The notes under the pieces were generated by a model, which was not told the origin of the DNA, did not search any database, and saw only the letters and a program-made list of their open reading frames with translations. Of a stretch of 64,000 nt of DNA, positions 16,483 to 25,100 are shown in pieces. This stretch comes from Emticicia fluvialis (GTDB lineage: Bacteria; Bacteroidota; Bacteroidia; Cytophagales; Spirosomataceae), in NCBI RefSeq assembly GCF_024793945.1, contig NZ_JANUSD010000004.1:248001-312000 (forward strand). The letters run 5' to 3'. A program made the position numbers and the translations under genes. Numbering within the stretch: the stretch's first letter is position 1; the number at the start of each line of letters is the position of its first letter.

Positions 16483-18876
16483 TTAATCGCCACTCTTTTT
16501 GTCATCATTGCTGATGCTTTTCTTAGAGCGTTGCGGTTGGCTGGTCATTTTGCCGAACTGGTATGAGAAACTCAACCTCCAGCCCTGATTATAGTATCTT
16601 GATTTAGTGGTTTGTGTAAAAGTTGGCCCCAAAAACTCACCGTTTTGTGTAAAGTAAGGTGCCAGGAAGTTGTCGAAACCTAAACCTACCGTGGCTTTTT
16701 TATTCATTATTTCTTTCTGGAACCCTACGTTGTAATAAGCAAAGCCACTTACTTTGCCTTGCAACATTACGCGTGGTGAGTTAAAGAATCCGAAGAACTG
16801 TGCTTTAAAGCCTTTTCCGAAATCATAGCTTGAATTCACATTGAAGCGGTACATCAGGTTTTCGTTCTTGGCCTGTAGGGCGGGGCTGTTCAGAATGTTG
16901 TAATACACATTTACTGCGCCGTTGGCTGTAAATTTCTTTATCTTGGTGTTTCCGCTCAGGGTTAGGCCATAAGAAGTATTCTGTGAAATGTTCTGGAATG
17001 CTAGTGTTGCTACACCTTCCTGGTCAAATGTTCTGATACGCTCAATGGCATTGTTGGTGGTACGCATGAACAATGAGGTATTGATTGACGATTCTTTGAT
17101 GTACACATTATAGTTTATTTCTGCACTATGGGTTAACTCAGGTTTAAGATACGGATTACCGGTGTATGTCATCAGAGGTTCGCTGGCATTTACGTAAGGG
17201 TTCAGATACCAGAGCATCGGCCGTTGAATACGTTGCGTATAGCTTATTTTCAATTTCTGGTTTTTAGGTAAACTTCTCGACAAACTAATATTTGGAATAA
17301 TGTTACCATAGTTGTTTGAGAACGGTACTTTACCAGCCAGAAACTCAGCATTGATAAACGTGTGCTCGTATCTTACACCGGCATTTATGCCCCACTTGTT
17401 TTTTGATGTACGAGAGTAGGTAAGATAAGAACTGGCCACTTGCTGTGCGTACTCAAAAACATTGGCAAGGGCAGGTACATTTTCAAAATTGGTTGAGCCA
17501 TCAATTGCATTAGCCACCTGATAATCGCTTTTTACATTTCTGAAAATTGATTTAACCCCTATCTCCATGGTACTGACACTATCTAGCGGATTAGTGAAGT
17601 CGAGCTGAACCGTACCTTCATAATTAGCGCTATAGTTTGTACTTTTCTCGCGGTAATTAATTGCTTTGTTTTCGTTGGCCTGGTCTAGCTTATAAAAGCT
17701 GTCTTCGCCTTCTTTTGAGAACATGGTAAGCACATTAAATTCTCTTCTCGGTTTTTTGAAAGTCTTGGTATAGTCCAGATTCAAGGTATTGCCTTGCCAG
17801 TCATAAATCCGGTACAGATTACGGGTGAAATACTGGTTGGTTACACCTTGTGTTGAGTAATCGTTCAGGTAGTCGAAATTCATACCGTTTTTGCCGTCAT
17901 ACAAATTCAGGCTGGCACTCATGCGGTTCAGTGAATCAATATCCCAATCAGCAGATATAGTGCCGTATCCGTTTTCCCCATCACCTCTGAAAGTCGTTGT
18001 CTGAAACAAGGCACTTGAAACACCTTCCACATTGGTTACGCGGTTGCTTTCGTTGCCTCCCTGATTACGCCAGCGGTTAAAACCACCACGCGCCGATATA
18101 CCAATTGCTTTTTGCCTGTAGTTCAACGAACCATTCATGCGGTCGTTCCAGCGTCCTACCGATAAATCGGCATTGCCATTTATACCTTGAATGCTATTCT
18201 TTTTTGTAATGATATTAATGATACCAGCTGTACCTTCTGCATCATATTTGGCCGATGGTGAGGTGATAACCTCAATCTGTTTAATGTCGTCGGCGGGTAT
18301 CTGTTTCAAAACGTCTGCAATGCTGCGTGCCATCAGGTTTGAAGGCTTGTTGTTAATTAATACCTTAATGTTGGCACTTCCACGTAGTTCAACGTTTCCG
18401 TCCATGTCAACGGCTATTGATGGAATCTTCCGCAGTACGTCTCCGGCGTTGCCACCTTTAATGGTTATGTCTTTTTCTGCGTTGTACACCAGCCGGTCGG
18501 GTTTTTCTTCAAACAGTGCTTTTTGCTCAACTACTGTTACTTCCTGCAATTGCTGAGCCGATTGCCCAATTTTAATTACGCCCAGGTCCAGGTCTTCGTT
18601 TTCAGTTTTAACGTTGTTGATGATTTTGTCGCGGTACCCTACAAATGTGATTTTGACTTGATAATTGCCTTTGGTTGCTTTTGTAAGTGTAAATTTCCCT
18701 CGTTCATCGGCAGTGGTGCCTTCAATAGGGGTGTTATCTTTCAAGAGCGCCACGGTGGCAAACTCAACAGGTTTGTTAGCGGTTGAATCTAAAACAAAGC
18801 CTGTAATTTTAATTTTTTGGGCAAATAAAGACCCTGTTGCTCCTAAGAGCAATGTGCATAGTAATAGCTTTTTCAT
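16483..18876 (-). CDS. Outer-membrane beta-barrel protein with CarboxypepD_reg-like and plug domains (paralogue)
   Basis: A 797-residue outer-membrane receptor-like protein: signal peptide 1-19, CarboxypepD_reg-like domain (about 22-105; LDSTANKPVEFATVALL), plug (about 115-230; GNAGDVLRKIPSIAVDMDGN and SPSAKYDAEGTAGIINI), and a barrel to the end. It is clearly homologous to the protein at 7720, sharing long near-identical plug blocks, but lacks the Gly-rich linker and tail. It is the third gene of a leftward run headed by an ECF sigma factor, 208 bp after the HEAT-repeat gene. No SusD partner; ligand unknown. Confidence 0.88.
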   Translation of the reverse strand: MKKLLLCTLLLGATGSLFAQKIKITGFVLDSTANKPVEFATVALLKDNTPIEGTTADERGKFTLTKATKGNYQVKITFVGYRDKIINNVKTENEDLDLGVIKIGQSAQQLQEVTVVEQKALFEEKPDRLVYNAEKDITIKGGNAGDVLRKIPSIAVDMDGNVELRGSANIKVLINNKPSNLMARSIADVLKQIPADDIKQIEVITSPSAKYDAEGTAGIINIITKKNSIQGINGNADLSVGRWNDRMNGSLNYRQKAIGISARGGFNRWRNQGGNESNRVTNVEGVSSALFQTTTFRGDGENGYGTISADWDIDSLNRMSASLNLYDGKNGMNFDYLNDYSTQGVTNQYFTRNLYRIYDWQGNTLNLDYTKTFKKPRREFNVLTMFSKEGEDSFYKLDQANENKAINYREKSTNYSANYEGTVQLDFTNPLDSVSTMEIGVKSIFRNVKSDYQVANAIDGSTNFENVPALANVFEYAQQVASSYLTYSRTSKNKWGINAGVRYEHTFINAEFLAGKVPFSNNYGNIIPNISLSRSLPKNQKLKISYTQRIQRPMLWYLNPYVNASEPLMTYTGNPYLKPELTHSAEINYNVYIKESSINTSLFMRTTNNAIERIRTFDQEGVATLAFQNISQNTSYGLTLSGNTKIKKFTANGAVNVYYNILNSPALQAKNENLMYRFNVNSSYDFGKGFKAQFFGFFNSPRVMLQGKVSGFAYYNVGFQKEIMNKKATVGLGFDNFLAPYFTQNGEFLGPTFTQTTKSRYYNQGWRLSFSYQFGKMTSQPQRSKKSISNDDKKSGD

Positions 18877-19084
18877 AATTTTTGTTTAAAATTTGATAGT
18901 TTATTAAGAGTAACTTCAGATTTTAAAACGTTGCAGTTTCAGGCAATTTTTTTTGAAATGAAACGGTCTTAATTCTCTGAGTCACCAACCCAAACTATCA
19001 GGGTTACCATTGTGTGAAAACCAACAAGCAAACAGTTAATACTAAAAAGATGCAGGTTATTGCTGGTTCATAAAGTAGGCAATA

Positions 19085-19882
19085 TTACATGCTTAACACT
19101 TTTACGCTTTCCTGTGCTTTCCGTTTAACAAAGTCTTCGGTTTCATTATTTTGTAATAGCTTTTGTAATGGTTTTACGGCGCGTTTATCGCCAAGGTTAG
19201 CCAGTATATCAATCACGGTTATCTGTAATGTTGGCTCTTGTTGTGTAAGCAATGTTTGTATCAGGGCATCACGCGCTACTTTCTCATCTCCGAAGTGCGA
19301 CAGCGCCTCTGCTGCTGCCGTGCGCACATTTATATTCGGGTCATTATTCAGTGTTTTAACCAACGCTTTTAATACCTCAGTGTCGGGCTTATTGATGTCG
19401 TATGAGTAATTGACTGCCTGGATTCTTTCAGAGGCCGACTCCCGCTTTAACATCGACAGCATTACCAGTTCTTTGGTTTCTTCAACATCTCTTTTTAGCT
19501 GTGTAAGTTCCTTTAAATCTCCCAGGTCTTTGTCGGCTGTTTTGCGGCCTATCAGAAAAATTCCTAATAAAAATACAACTCCGGCGGCGTATTTTAGTGC
19601 TGGCGAGTTTAACCAGCTAACGCGCATATTTCCCTTTTGTGCTTTCTCTTTTCTTTTTTGTTCGGCTCCTTTTTCTTTTTCAAGCATCATATAGAAGCCA
19701 AGGTCAAGGTTAGCGTCGGGCTCATGTGCTTCTGGCTGAGGCATATCATGATAAAATGCTTTGAGTTCTTCAAACTCAGTCTTGAGCGATTCGTTGTCTG
19801 CCAACAGGGTTTCAAGTTCCTGCTTTTGTTTAGTTGTCAGTTTATTATCCAGGTAATCGGCAAATAATTGTTCCATATCCAC
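19085..19882 (-). CDS. Membrane-anchored HEAT-repeat protein, probable anti-sigma partner
   Basis: A 265-residue protein with three parts. Residues 1-80 are acidic and helical and resemble the zinc-less cytosolic domain of Bacteroidota anti-sigma factors (LFADYLDNKLTTKQK). One membrane helix follows at about 95-112 (AAGVVFLLGIFLIG), then a periplasmic part with HEAT-like repeats (NVRTAAAEALSHFGDEKV, TVIDILANLGDKRAV, 160-255). It starts 11 bases after the ECF sigma gene ends, so they are almost certainly co-transcribed. Sigma sequestration is inferred from position and topology, not from a named family match. Confidence 0.75.
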   Translation of the reverse strand: MDMEQLFADYLDNKLTTKQKQELETLLADNESLKTEFEELKAFYHDMPQPEAHEPDANLDLGFYMMLEKEKGAEQKRKEKAQKGNMRVSWLNSPALKYAAGVVFLLGIFLIGRKTADKDLGDLKELTQLKRDVEETKELVMLSMLKRESASERIQAVNYSYDINKPDTEVLKALVKTLNNDPNINVRTAAAEALSHFGDEKVARDALIQTLLTQQEPTLQITVIDILANLGDKRAVKPLQKLLQNNETEDFVKRKAQESVKVLSM

Positions 19883-19893
19883 ATTCCTCCTAA

Positions 19894-20412
19894 TTAGTAA
19901 TTTAATTTTAAAAATTCTTCTTTTAATTGTTTTAAACCTCTGTGTACCCGTACTTTTACCAACGACACCGAAATATTGAGTACGTCGGCAATTTCTTCGT
20001 ATTTCAGGTCTTCATATCTGCTCAACCTTAGTACTTCCTGGTACTCCTGTGGTATTTTTTTTAAGGCTTTCTGAATTAAAAGGTATTGTTCATCATCATA
20101 ATTTTCTTCTTCGGCTAAGTCAATGTTTTCGTTTAAATCTTTGTGGTTGTGCGATTGCTCTTTCAGGTAATCGTGGTAAATATTTCTGGCTATCCGGTAT
20201 ATCCATGTTCTGAACTCGTAACCATCTTTATAGCTTTGCCGGTAATGAATGATACGATAGAAAACCTGCTGAGTCAGATCCTGACTCGAATCACGCTCTA
20301 CACCAAATCTTAAATAAAAATTATATAATGGGCGTTTGTATCTTTCGTACAAAATCGCAGCCTTATCCAAGTCGCCTCCGGCTACCAGTTGCATAGCTGC
20401 TTCGTCTGTCAT
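19894..20412 (-). CDS. ECF-type RNA polymerase sigma factor
   Basis: A 172-residue sigma-70 family factor of the extracytoplasmic-function type. Region 2 (about residues 20-85) has the DSSQDLTQQVF core-binding and FRTWIYRIARN -10-recognition segments; region 4 (about 115-165) has YEEIADVLNISVSLVKVRVHRG, the -35 helix-turn-helix. It heads a leftward run: HEAT-repeat membrane protein, outer-membrane barrel protein and two DUF4097 proteins. It probably controls this envelope cassette and itself. Its upstream region contains one arm of the 197-bp inverted-repeat element. Confidence 0.92.
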   Translation of the reverse strand: MTDEAAMQLVAGGDLDKAAILYERYKRPLYNFYLRFGVERDSSQDLTQQVFYRIIHYRQSYKDGYEFRTWIYRIARNIYHDYLKEQSHNHKDLNENIDLAEEENYDDEQYLLIQKALKKIPQEYQEVLRLSRYEDLKYEEIADVLNISVSLVKVRVHRGLKQLKEEFLKLNY

Positions 20413-20509
20413 AGAGAGCTTTTTCGTTTTAGGTTTCTGAATATGATTACTTGGGTACAGGTAAAAGGTTACAGCGATTCTGAAAATATTTTTGTTATTT
20501 CTTGAACAA

Positions 20510-20706
20510 TGTCTGAACTCTGCCGCGACGGCGTACCGTTTTACCTGATTGAATGATTTAGTTGACTAAATGCATTTTAACCTGATTATTGTTAAGACGA
20601 TTGAAGCAGGTATTAATTACATATCAAAACAAATTTACTTTAATGCCAATCAGTGTAATCATTTAATCTGGTAAAACGGTTCGCCGTCGCGGCAAAGTTC
20701 AAGACA
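20510..20706. repeat. 197-bp element bounded by about 50-bp inverted repeats
   Basis: The arm 20510-20558 and the reverse complement of 20657-20706 agree at 45 of 50 aligned positions, with one gap and four substitutions. Each arm has a GC-rich core, itself a small palindrome (GCCG-CGA-CGGC at 20522-20532; GCCG-TCG-CGGC at 20683-20693), and ends in a short AT-rich stretch. The 98-bp centre is AT-rich and includes TTTAGT-TG-ACTAAA (about 20557-20570). No clear target-site duplication flanks it. It lies between divergent genes: the sigma operon and the metalloprotease. It could be a miniature inverted-repeat transposable element or a duplicated, oppositely oriented regulatory site. Confidence 0.8.
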
Positions 20707-20862
20707 ACCATATCACAAATTAGTTGATGCCACAAAGTAAAATTTACTGCAAATTTGGTATTTGGTCTCATATTCAAATTAATTCATCAACATTTAAAAA
20801 ATTATTCTTTCTCTTCACTTACATTTACGAAATTTTTTTCATCACACTATTATTAATTAATT

Positions 20863-23427
20863 ATGAAATTATTACGCCTTGCACTTGTACCCTGTGCTAT
20901 TTTTGGTATGACCCTGACGGGGAATGCCCAGAAGAAGGACGACAAGAAAAAAGAAGAACCTGCAAAAACTACCCAGACGCCAACCGCAACACCTCCTGTA
21001 GTTAAACCTGCCGAAACCCCCAAACCAGGGCCGAAACCTTACAAAGATGTAATTACTGATAAGGCCAAAACCAGCAAAGGATTGATAACGGTGCATAAAA
21101 TTGATGAGAAGTACTTCTTTGAAATTGCCGATACCCTGCTGGGCCGTGACATAATGACGGTTACGCGTTATTCTAAAACTGCCGCCGGTGGTGGTATCTT
21201 TGGTGGAGAAGAAGTGAACCGTCAGATGATCAGATGGGAGAAAGGACCAGACAATAAGATTTTCTTACGTTCTATCTCTATCGTTATGTCAAGTCCTGAT
21301 AGCACCAAGCCTATTTTTCAGGCCGTAAGAAACTCAAGCGCCGACCCAATTGTGGGTGCATTTGACATTAAAGCCATTAAGAAAGATACGGTTTCTGTAA
21401 TTGAAGTAACTGATTTCTTCAAGGCTGATAACCAGATTTTTTCATTAGACCCTGTAAGCAAACAATTACTTAAAATTACAGCGCAGTTGCCAGACCGCTC
21501 GTATATTCAGCACATACGGTCTTACCCAATTAATACTGAAATCCGTACGGTTAAAACCTTTGGCGTAGTGCCGCCGTCGGTTTCTTTAATGCCTATTCCG
21601 CAAATTGGCCAGTATCTGCCGGCCTCGCGCGATGCAGGTGTGGTAACTATGGAGTTTAATACCTCAATGATATTGCTGCCTAAAGTGCCTATGCGTAAAC
21701 GATTCTTCGACCAACGTGTAGGGTACTTTGCCAACCAGTACTCTGTATTTGGTGAAGAGTCTCAAAAATCAGACAACGAAGTTTTTGCTGTAAGATGGAA
21801 ACTAGAGCCAAAAAGCAAAGAAGATGCCGAACGCCAGAAACGTGGTGAAGCAATTGAGCCTAAAAAACCAATTGTTTATTATATAGACCCGGCCACACCT
21901 AAAAAGTGGCAAAAATACCTGAAAGCCGGTGTTGATGACTGGCAAAAAGCTTTTGAGAAAGCAGGTTGGAAAAACGCTATCCGAGGCGAATACCTAGACC
22001 CAAAAGACAGCCTGAGCCTGGAAGATGCCCGCTATTCGGTTATCCGTTATTTTGCGGCTGATATTCAGAATGCTTACGGACCAAACGTGCATGACCCACG
22101 CAGCGGCGAAATTCTTGAAAGCCACATAGGCTGGTATCATAACGTAATGCGTTTATTGCGCAACTGGTATATGATTCAGACAGCCGCCGTTGACACTCGT
22201 GCAAGAACTAAAAATTTCAGTGATGAACTGATGGGAGAATTGGTACGTTTTGTGTCGTCGCACGAGGTAGGCCACACGTTGGGTCTTCGTCATAACATGG
22301 GTGCCAGCTCTGCTACGCCGGTTGAAAAACTACGTGACAAAAACTGGGTGGCTAAAAACGGACATACGTCTTCTATTATGGACTACGCCCGTTTTAACTA
22401 TGTTGCACAACCGGAAGATGGCGTAACAGATTTGTTTCCGCGTATTGGTGATTATGATGAGTGGGCTATCAAATGGGGTTACGGATACTTTGCCGACGCC
22501 AAAGATGCCAAAGAAGAGAAAAAACTGCTTAACGAGTTAACAAAAGAGGCAACCAAAGACCCTCGCAAGAGATTCGGTACTGAAATAAGCCCTTATGACC
22601 CTCGTTACCAGACTGAAGACCTGAGCGACAATGCCATGAAAGCTTCTGACTATGGTATTAAGAATCTTCAGAGAATATTGCCCAATCTTACAGAATGGAG
22701 TAAGGAAGACGGAGAGTTCTACAAAGAGTTATCGGAGCTATATGGCAACGTGGTAGGTCAATACCGCCGTTATATTGGCCATGTTACCAAAAATGTAGGT
22801 GGTGTTTATGATACACCAAAAACCTATGACATGGAAGGTAGTGTATATGAAGTGGTGCCAAAAGCAACTCAGAAAGAAGCCGTTGCATTCCTGAACCGTC
22901 AGGTTTTTGCCACGCCAACGTGGTTAATTAACCCTGCAATTCTAAATAAAATCAATATCGAAACAGGTGTTGAAGCCATCAAGTCAATTCAGGAGAGTAC
23001 CTTGAACAACCTTTTGGCCGGTGACCGTGCCGCAAGGTTGATGGAAACAGGCTCAACAAACCCTGCTAATTATAATCTTGATGAATTGATGACCGACCTG
23101 CGCGGTGGCATCTGGGCAGAGTTAAAGACCCGCAAGGCAATTGATGTGTATCGACGTAACCTTCAAAAAGTTTATGTTGAGAAGGTAATTACATTGCTGA
23201 ACCCAACTTCAACAATGTTGATGTCTGTACCTCCGGGGGTAACTTACGGTTATGAAACCCGCATGGTGGACTTGAAAAAGACCGACTTGCCGTCAATTGC
23301 AAGAGCAAATCTTGAATCATTGAAAGCAGAAATAAAAGCAGCTTTGCCTTTAACAACCGACAAAATGAGTAAATACCATTTACAGGATGTGCTAAGCCGA
23401 ATTGAGAAAGCTTTAGACCCTAAATAA
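20863..23427 (+). CDS. Secreted zinc-dependent metalloprotease (DUF5117/DUF5118 type)
   Basis: An 854-residue exported protein. Signal peptide 1-22 (cleavage near GNA-Q) is followed by a low-complexity Lys/Pro/Thr-rich linker to about residue 60. The metzincin-like zinc site HEVGHTLGLRH is complete at 467-477 (His467, Glu468, His471, His477), with a later SIMDYARFNY segment around the Met-turn position. The overall pattern matches the large Bacteroidota zinc-dependent metalloprotease family with DUF5117 and DUF5118 around the catalytic domain. Upstream is the inverted-repeat element; a strong hairpin follows at 23440. Substrate and final location unknown. Confidence 0.88.
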   Translation: MKLLRLALVPCAIFGMTLTGNAQKKDDKKKEEPAKTTQTPTATPPVVKPAETPKPGPKPYKDVITDKAKTSKGLITVHKIDEKYFFEIADTLLGRDIMTVTRYSKTAAGGGIFGGEEVNRQMIRWEKGPDNKIFLRSISIVMSSPDSTKPIFQAVRNSSADPIVGAFDIKAIKKDTVSVIEVTDFFKADNQIFSLDPVSKQLLKITAQLPDRSYIQHIRSYPINTEIRTVKTFGVVPPSVSLMPIPQIGQYLPASRDAGVVTMEFNTSMILLPKVPMRKRFFDQRVGYFANQYSVFGEESQKSDNEVFAVRWKLEPKSKEDAERQKRGEAIEPKKPIVYYIDPATPKKWQKYLKAGVDDWQKAFEKAGWKNAIRGEYLDPKDSLSLEDARYSVIRYFAADIQNAYGPNVHDPRSGEILESHIGWYHNVMRLLRNWYMIQTAAVDTRARTKNFSDELMGELVRFVSSHEVGHTLGLRHNMGASSATPVEKLRDKNWVAKNGHTSSIMDYARFNYVAQPEDGVTDLFPRIGDYDEWAIKWGYGYFADAKDAKEEKKLLNELTKEATKDPRKRFGTEISPYDPRYQTEDLSDNAMKASDYGIKNLQRILPNLTEWSKEDGEFYKELSELYGNVVGQYRRYIGHVTKNVGGVYDTPKTYDMEGSVYEVVPKATQKEAVAFLNRQVFATPTWLINPAILNKINIETGVEAIKSIQESTLNNLLAGDRAARLMETGSTNPANYNLDELMTDLRGGIWAELKTRKAIDVYRRNLQKVYVEKVITLLNPTSTMLMSVPPGVTYGYETRMVDLKKTDLPSIARANLESLKAEIKAALPLTTDKMSKYHLQDVLSRIEKALDPK

Positions 23428-23439
23428 TATTGTATTTAG

Positions 23440-23487
23440 TATAAAACATAAAAGCGGAGGGGCAACCCTTCGCTTTTATGTTTTATA
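23440..23487. terminator. Terminator after the metalloprotease gene
   Basis: A 17-bp perfect stem (23440-23456 with 23471-23487), extended inward by AGGG/CCCT around a small loop, with T-rich 3' arm. It could act in both directions. Confidence 0.85.
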
Positions 23488-23693
23488 AGTATAAACTGAA
23501 CTGTGCCTATCTTGAGGAATAATTTCTTTTTATAACACAAAATCAACTTTTTAAATGGTAGGAGATTGAAAAATACAATTGTCTCATATCAAAGAATGGC
23601 CCTTTTATATTAGCAGCATTGATAACAGATAATTTATTTATATTGCGTACTTAAAAAGCAAAAAATCAGAATTCGACTGGGCAAGCATTGGCA

Positions 23694-24146
23694 TCACCTT
23701 AACTCCAGATGCAAAATCGGAAAAGGCTTACCGGTTCCGTCTAGTTCAGACCGGCTAATCACCTTAAATCCATGATGCAGATAAAACTCAAGGGCTTGGG
23801 TATTTTGCTCGTTTACATCTACTTTACTTATTTTTTGTGTGTCTATTGCATGGTTTAACAATGCTTTACCGATTCCTTTGCCAATGGCATCGGGGTGAAG
23901 AAAAAGCATTTCGAGGCTATCGTCTATGGTGCCTGAAAAACCAAGAATTTTTCCGCCTTCGTTTCTGATACTATTAAGCTCAACCATTTCGAAATAGTTA
24001 TGTTCATAAATGGTTTGTTTGAAAAACAAAATGTTCTCTTCTTTCAGAAAATGATGGGTGGCTCTTACAGATGCTTCCCACAAGTCAAGCAGTTCGTCGT
24101 ATTCTTTGGGTAAAACTCTTGTAATGGTATAACTTAGGTCAGTCAT
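23694..24146 (-). CDS. GNAT family N-acetyltransferase
   Basis: A 150-residue cytosolic acetyltransferase. The N-terminal WEASVRATHHFL segment resembles YjaB-type enzymes, and the acetyl-CoA P-loop region is HPDAIGKGIGKALL (motif A, about residues 83-96), with LEFYLHHGFKV as motif B. Its ATG overlaps the stop codon of the upstream acetyltransferase gene by one base (TAATG), so translation is coupled. Substrate cannot be told from sequence. Confidence 0.85.
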   Translation of the reverse strand: MTDLSYTITRVLPKEYDELLDLWEASVRATHHFLKEENILFFKQTIYEHNYFEMVELNSIRNEGGKILGFSGTIDDSLEMLFLHPDAIGKGIGKALLNHAIDTQKISKVDVNEQNTQALEFYLHHGFKVISRSELDGTGKPFPILHLELR

Positions 24147-24556
24147 TATTTTAGTGTCATGCTTAGCATAATCATGTGTTTACACTGAACGCCGTTTTCA
24201 ATGATGGGTTCAGTATAATTGTTAATAAAGAAATTGAATTTTATATCAGAGAGTTCAAAACCCAGCTTTTGATACAAGTATAATTGCCCAATACTGGCAT
24301 TACTTGTGCCAATCAGCAATTTTTTAAAGCCCTGTTCTGTGGCAAGTCTGATAGCGTGTTTCAAAAGTAACGTACCTATACCTTGTCTTTGGTGTGCATC
24401 ATCAACGGCTATATTTTTAATTTCAGCCTCTTGGGCGTTGATACTCCAAAGCACATATACACCAATAACATTGCCTGCGGTTTCAGCTATATATACTTTT
24501 GAATTGGGCAGATAGACCTGAATGGCATCTACTGATGGATCAGCAGATAATAACAA
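24146..24556 (-). CDS. GNAT family N-acetyltransferase
   Basis: A GNAT enzyme of about 136-150 residues. Motif A is DAHQRQGIGTLLLKHA and motif B YLYQKLGFEL; the early block LLLSADPS followed by VYIAE and VIGVYVL resembles a widespread small GNAT family. The start is uncertain: there is no ATG in this frame after the preceding stop at 24599-24601. The candidates are TTG 24556 (used here) and CTG 24598; the extension contains residues (PYQ..EGELLL) that look family-like. It lies between a DUF1801 gene and a second GNAT gene in one leftward unit. Confidence 0.8.
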   Translation of the reverse strand: MLLSADPSVDAIQVYLPNSKVYIAETAGNVIGVYVLWSINAQEAEIKNIAVDDAHQRQGIGTLLLKHAIRLATEQGFKKLLIGTSNASIGQLYLYQKLGFELSDIKFNFFINNYTEPIIENGVQCKHMIMLSMTLK

Positions 24557-24594
24557 TTCGCCCTCAAAAGCCTGATATGGATATCGGCCATAAG

Positions 24595-25020
24595 TCAGCT
24601 ATTGGAAATGTCTTTTAATCGACTGACTCTTACGGATTCATCAATCATTTCTCTCAGCACGTCCATGCTAATATCTGCCATACTTTTTATGTAAATACAG
24701 CCTTTGCCTGTTTTGTGCTTACCTAATTTTTGCAGAAGTACCTCTCTTTTGTCGGGGTCCAGATACGTATAAAGACTGATGGCATCTTTTCGCGGCGAAA
24801 AAGCAACCAATGGCGCGTCACCTTCATGCCCGCTATCATATTTGTAATGATAACTGCCAAAGCCTATAATTGATGGTCCCCACATTCTGGCTTCGAGGCC
24901 GGTTTGCTGAGACATGATTTGAAGTAGCTGAAAACCGTCCGTTTTTCTTTTCTCTTCAGTAATCTGGTTCAGAAAGTCTTCTACTTTTATTGCTGTTTCG
25001 CTGGTTTTATTCTTTGCCAT
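24595..25020 (-). CDS. DUF1801 domain protein
   Basis: A 141-residue cytosolic protein of the DUF1801 family (YdhG-like fold). Characteristic is the run MWGPSIIGFGSYHYKY followed by SGHEGD and AFSPRK, and later KHKTGKGCIYI. Biochemical role is unknown. It opens a leftward unit with two GNAT enzymes and has a -7 box TATATTTG on its strand at 25049-25056, back-to-back with the promoter of the HAD phosphatase gene. Confidence 0.85.
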   Translation of the reverse strand: MAKNKTSETAIKVEDFLNQITEEKRKTDGFQLLQIMSQQTGLEARMWGPSIIGFGSYHYKYDSGHEGDAPLVAFSPRKDAISLYTYLDPDKREVLLQKLGKHKTGKGCIYIKSMADISMDVLREMIDESVRVSRLKDISNS

Positions 25021-25048
25021 AAGTTTAAGAGCAATGGTTGAATTGAAA

Positions 25049-25056
25049 CAAATATA
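25049..25056 (-). promoter_or_regulatory. Candidate -7 box of the DUF1801-GNAT-GNAT unit
   Basis: On the minus strand this reads TATATTTG, a full TAnnTTTG match, 28 bases before the ATG. No -33 TTTG at usual spacing. Confidence 0.45.
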
Positions 25057-25069
25057 ACATATTTGTACT

Positions 25070-25077
25070 TACCTTTG
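25070..25077 (+). promoter_or_regulatory. Candidate -7 box of the HAD phosphatase gene
   Basis: TACCTTTG fully matches TAnnTTTG, 23 bases before the ATG at 25101. Confidence 0.5.
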
Positions 25078-25100
25078 TATGATAAACTTATAACCGAAGA

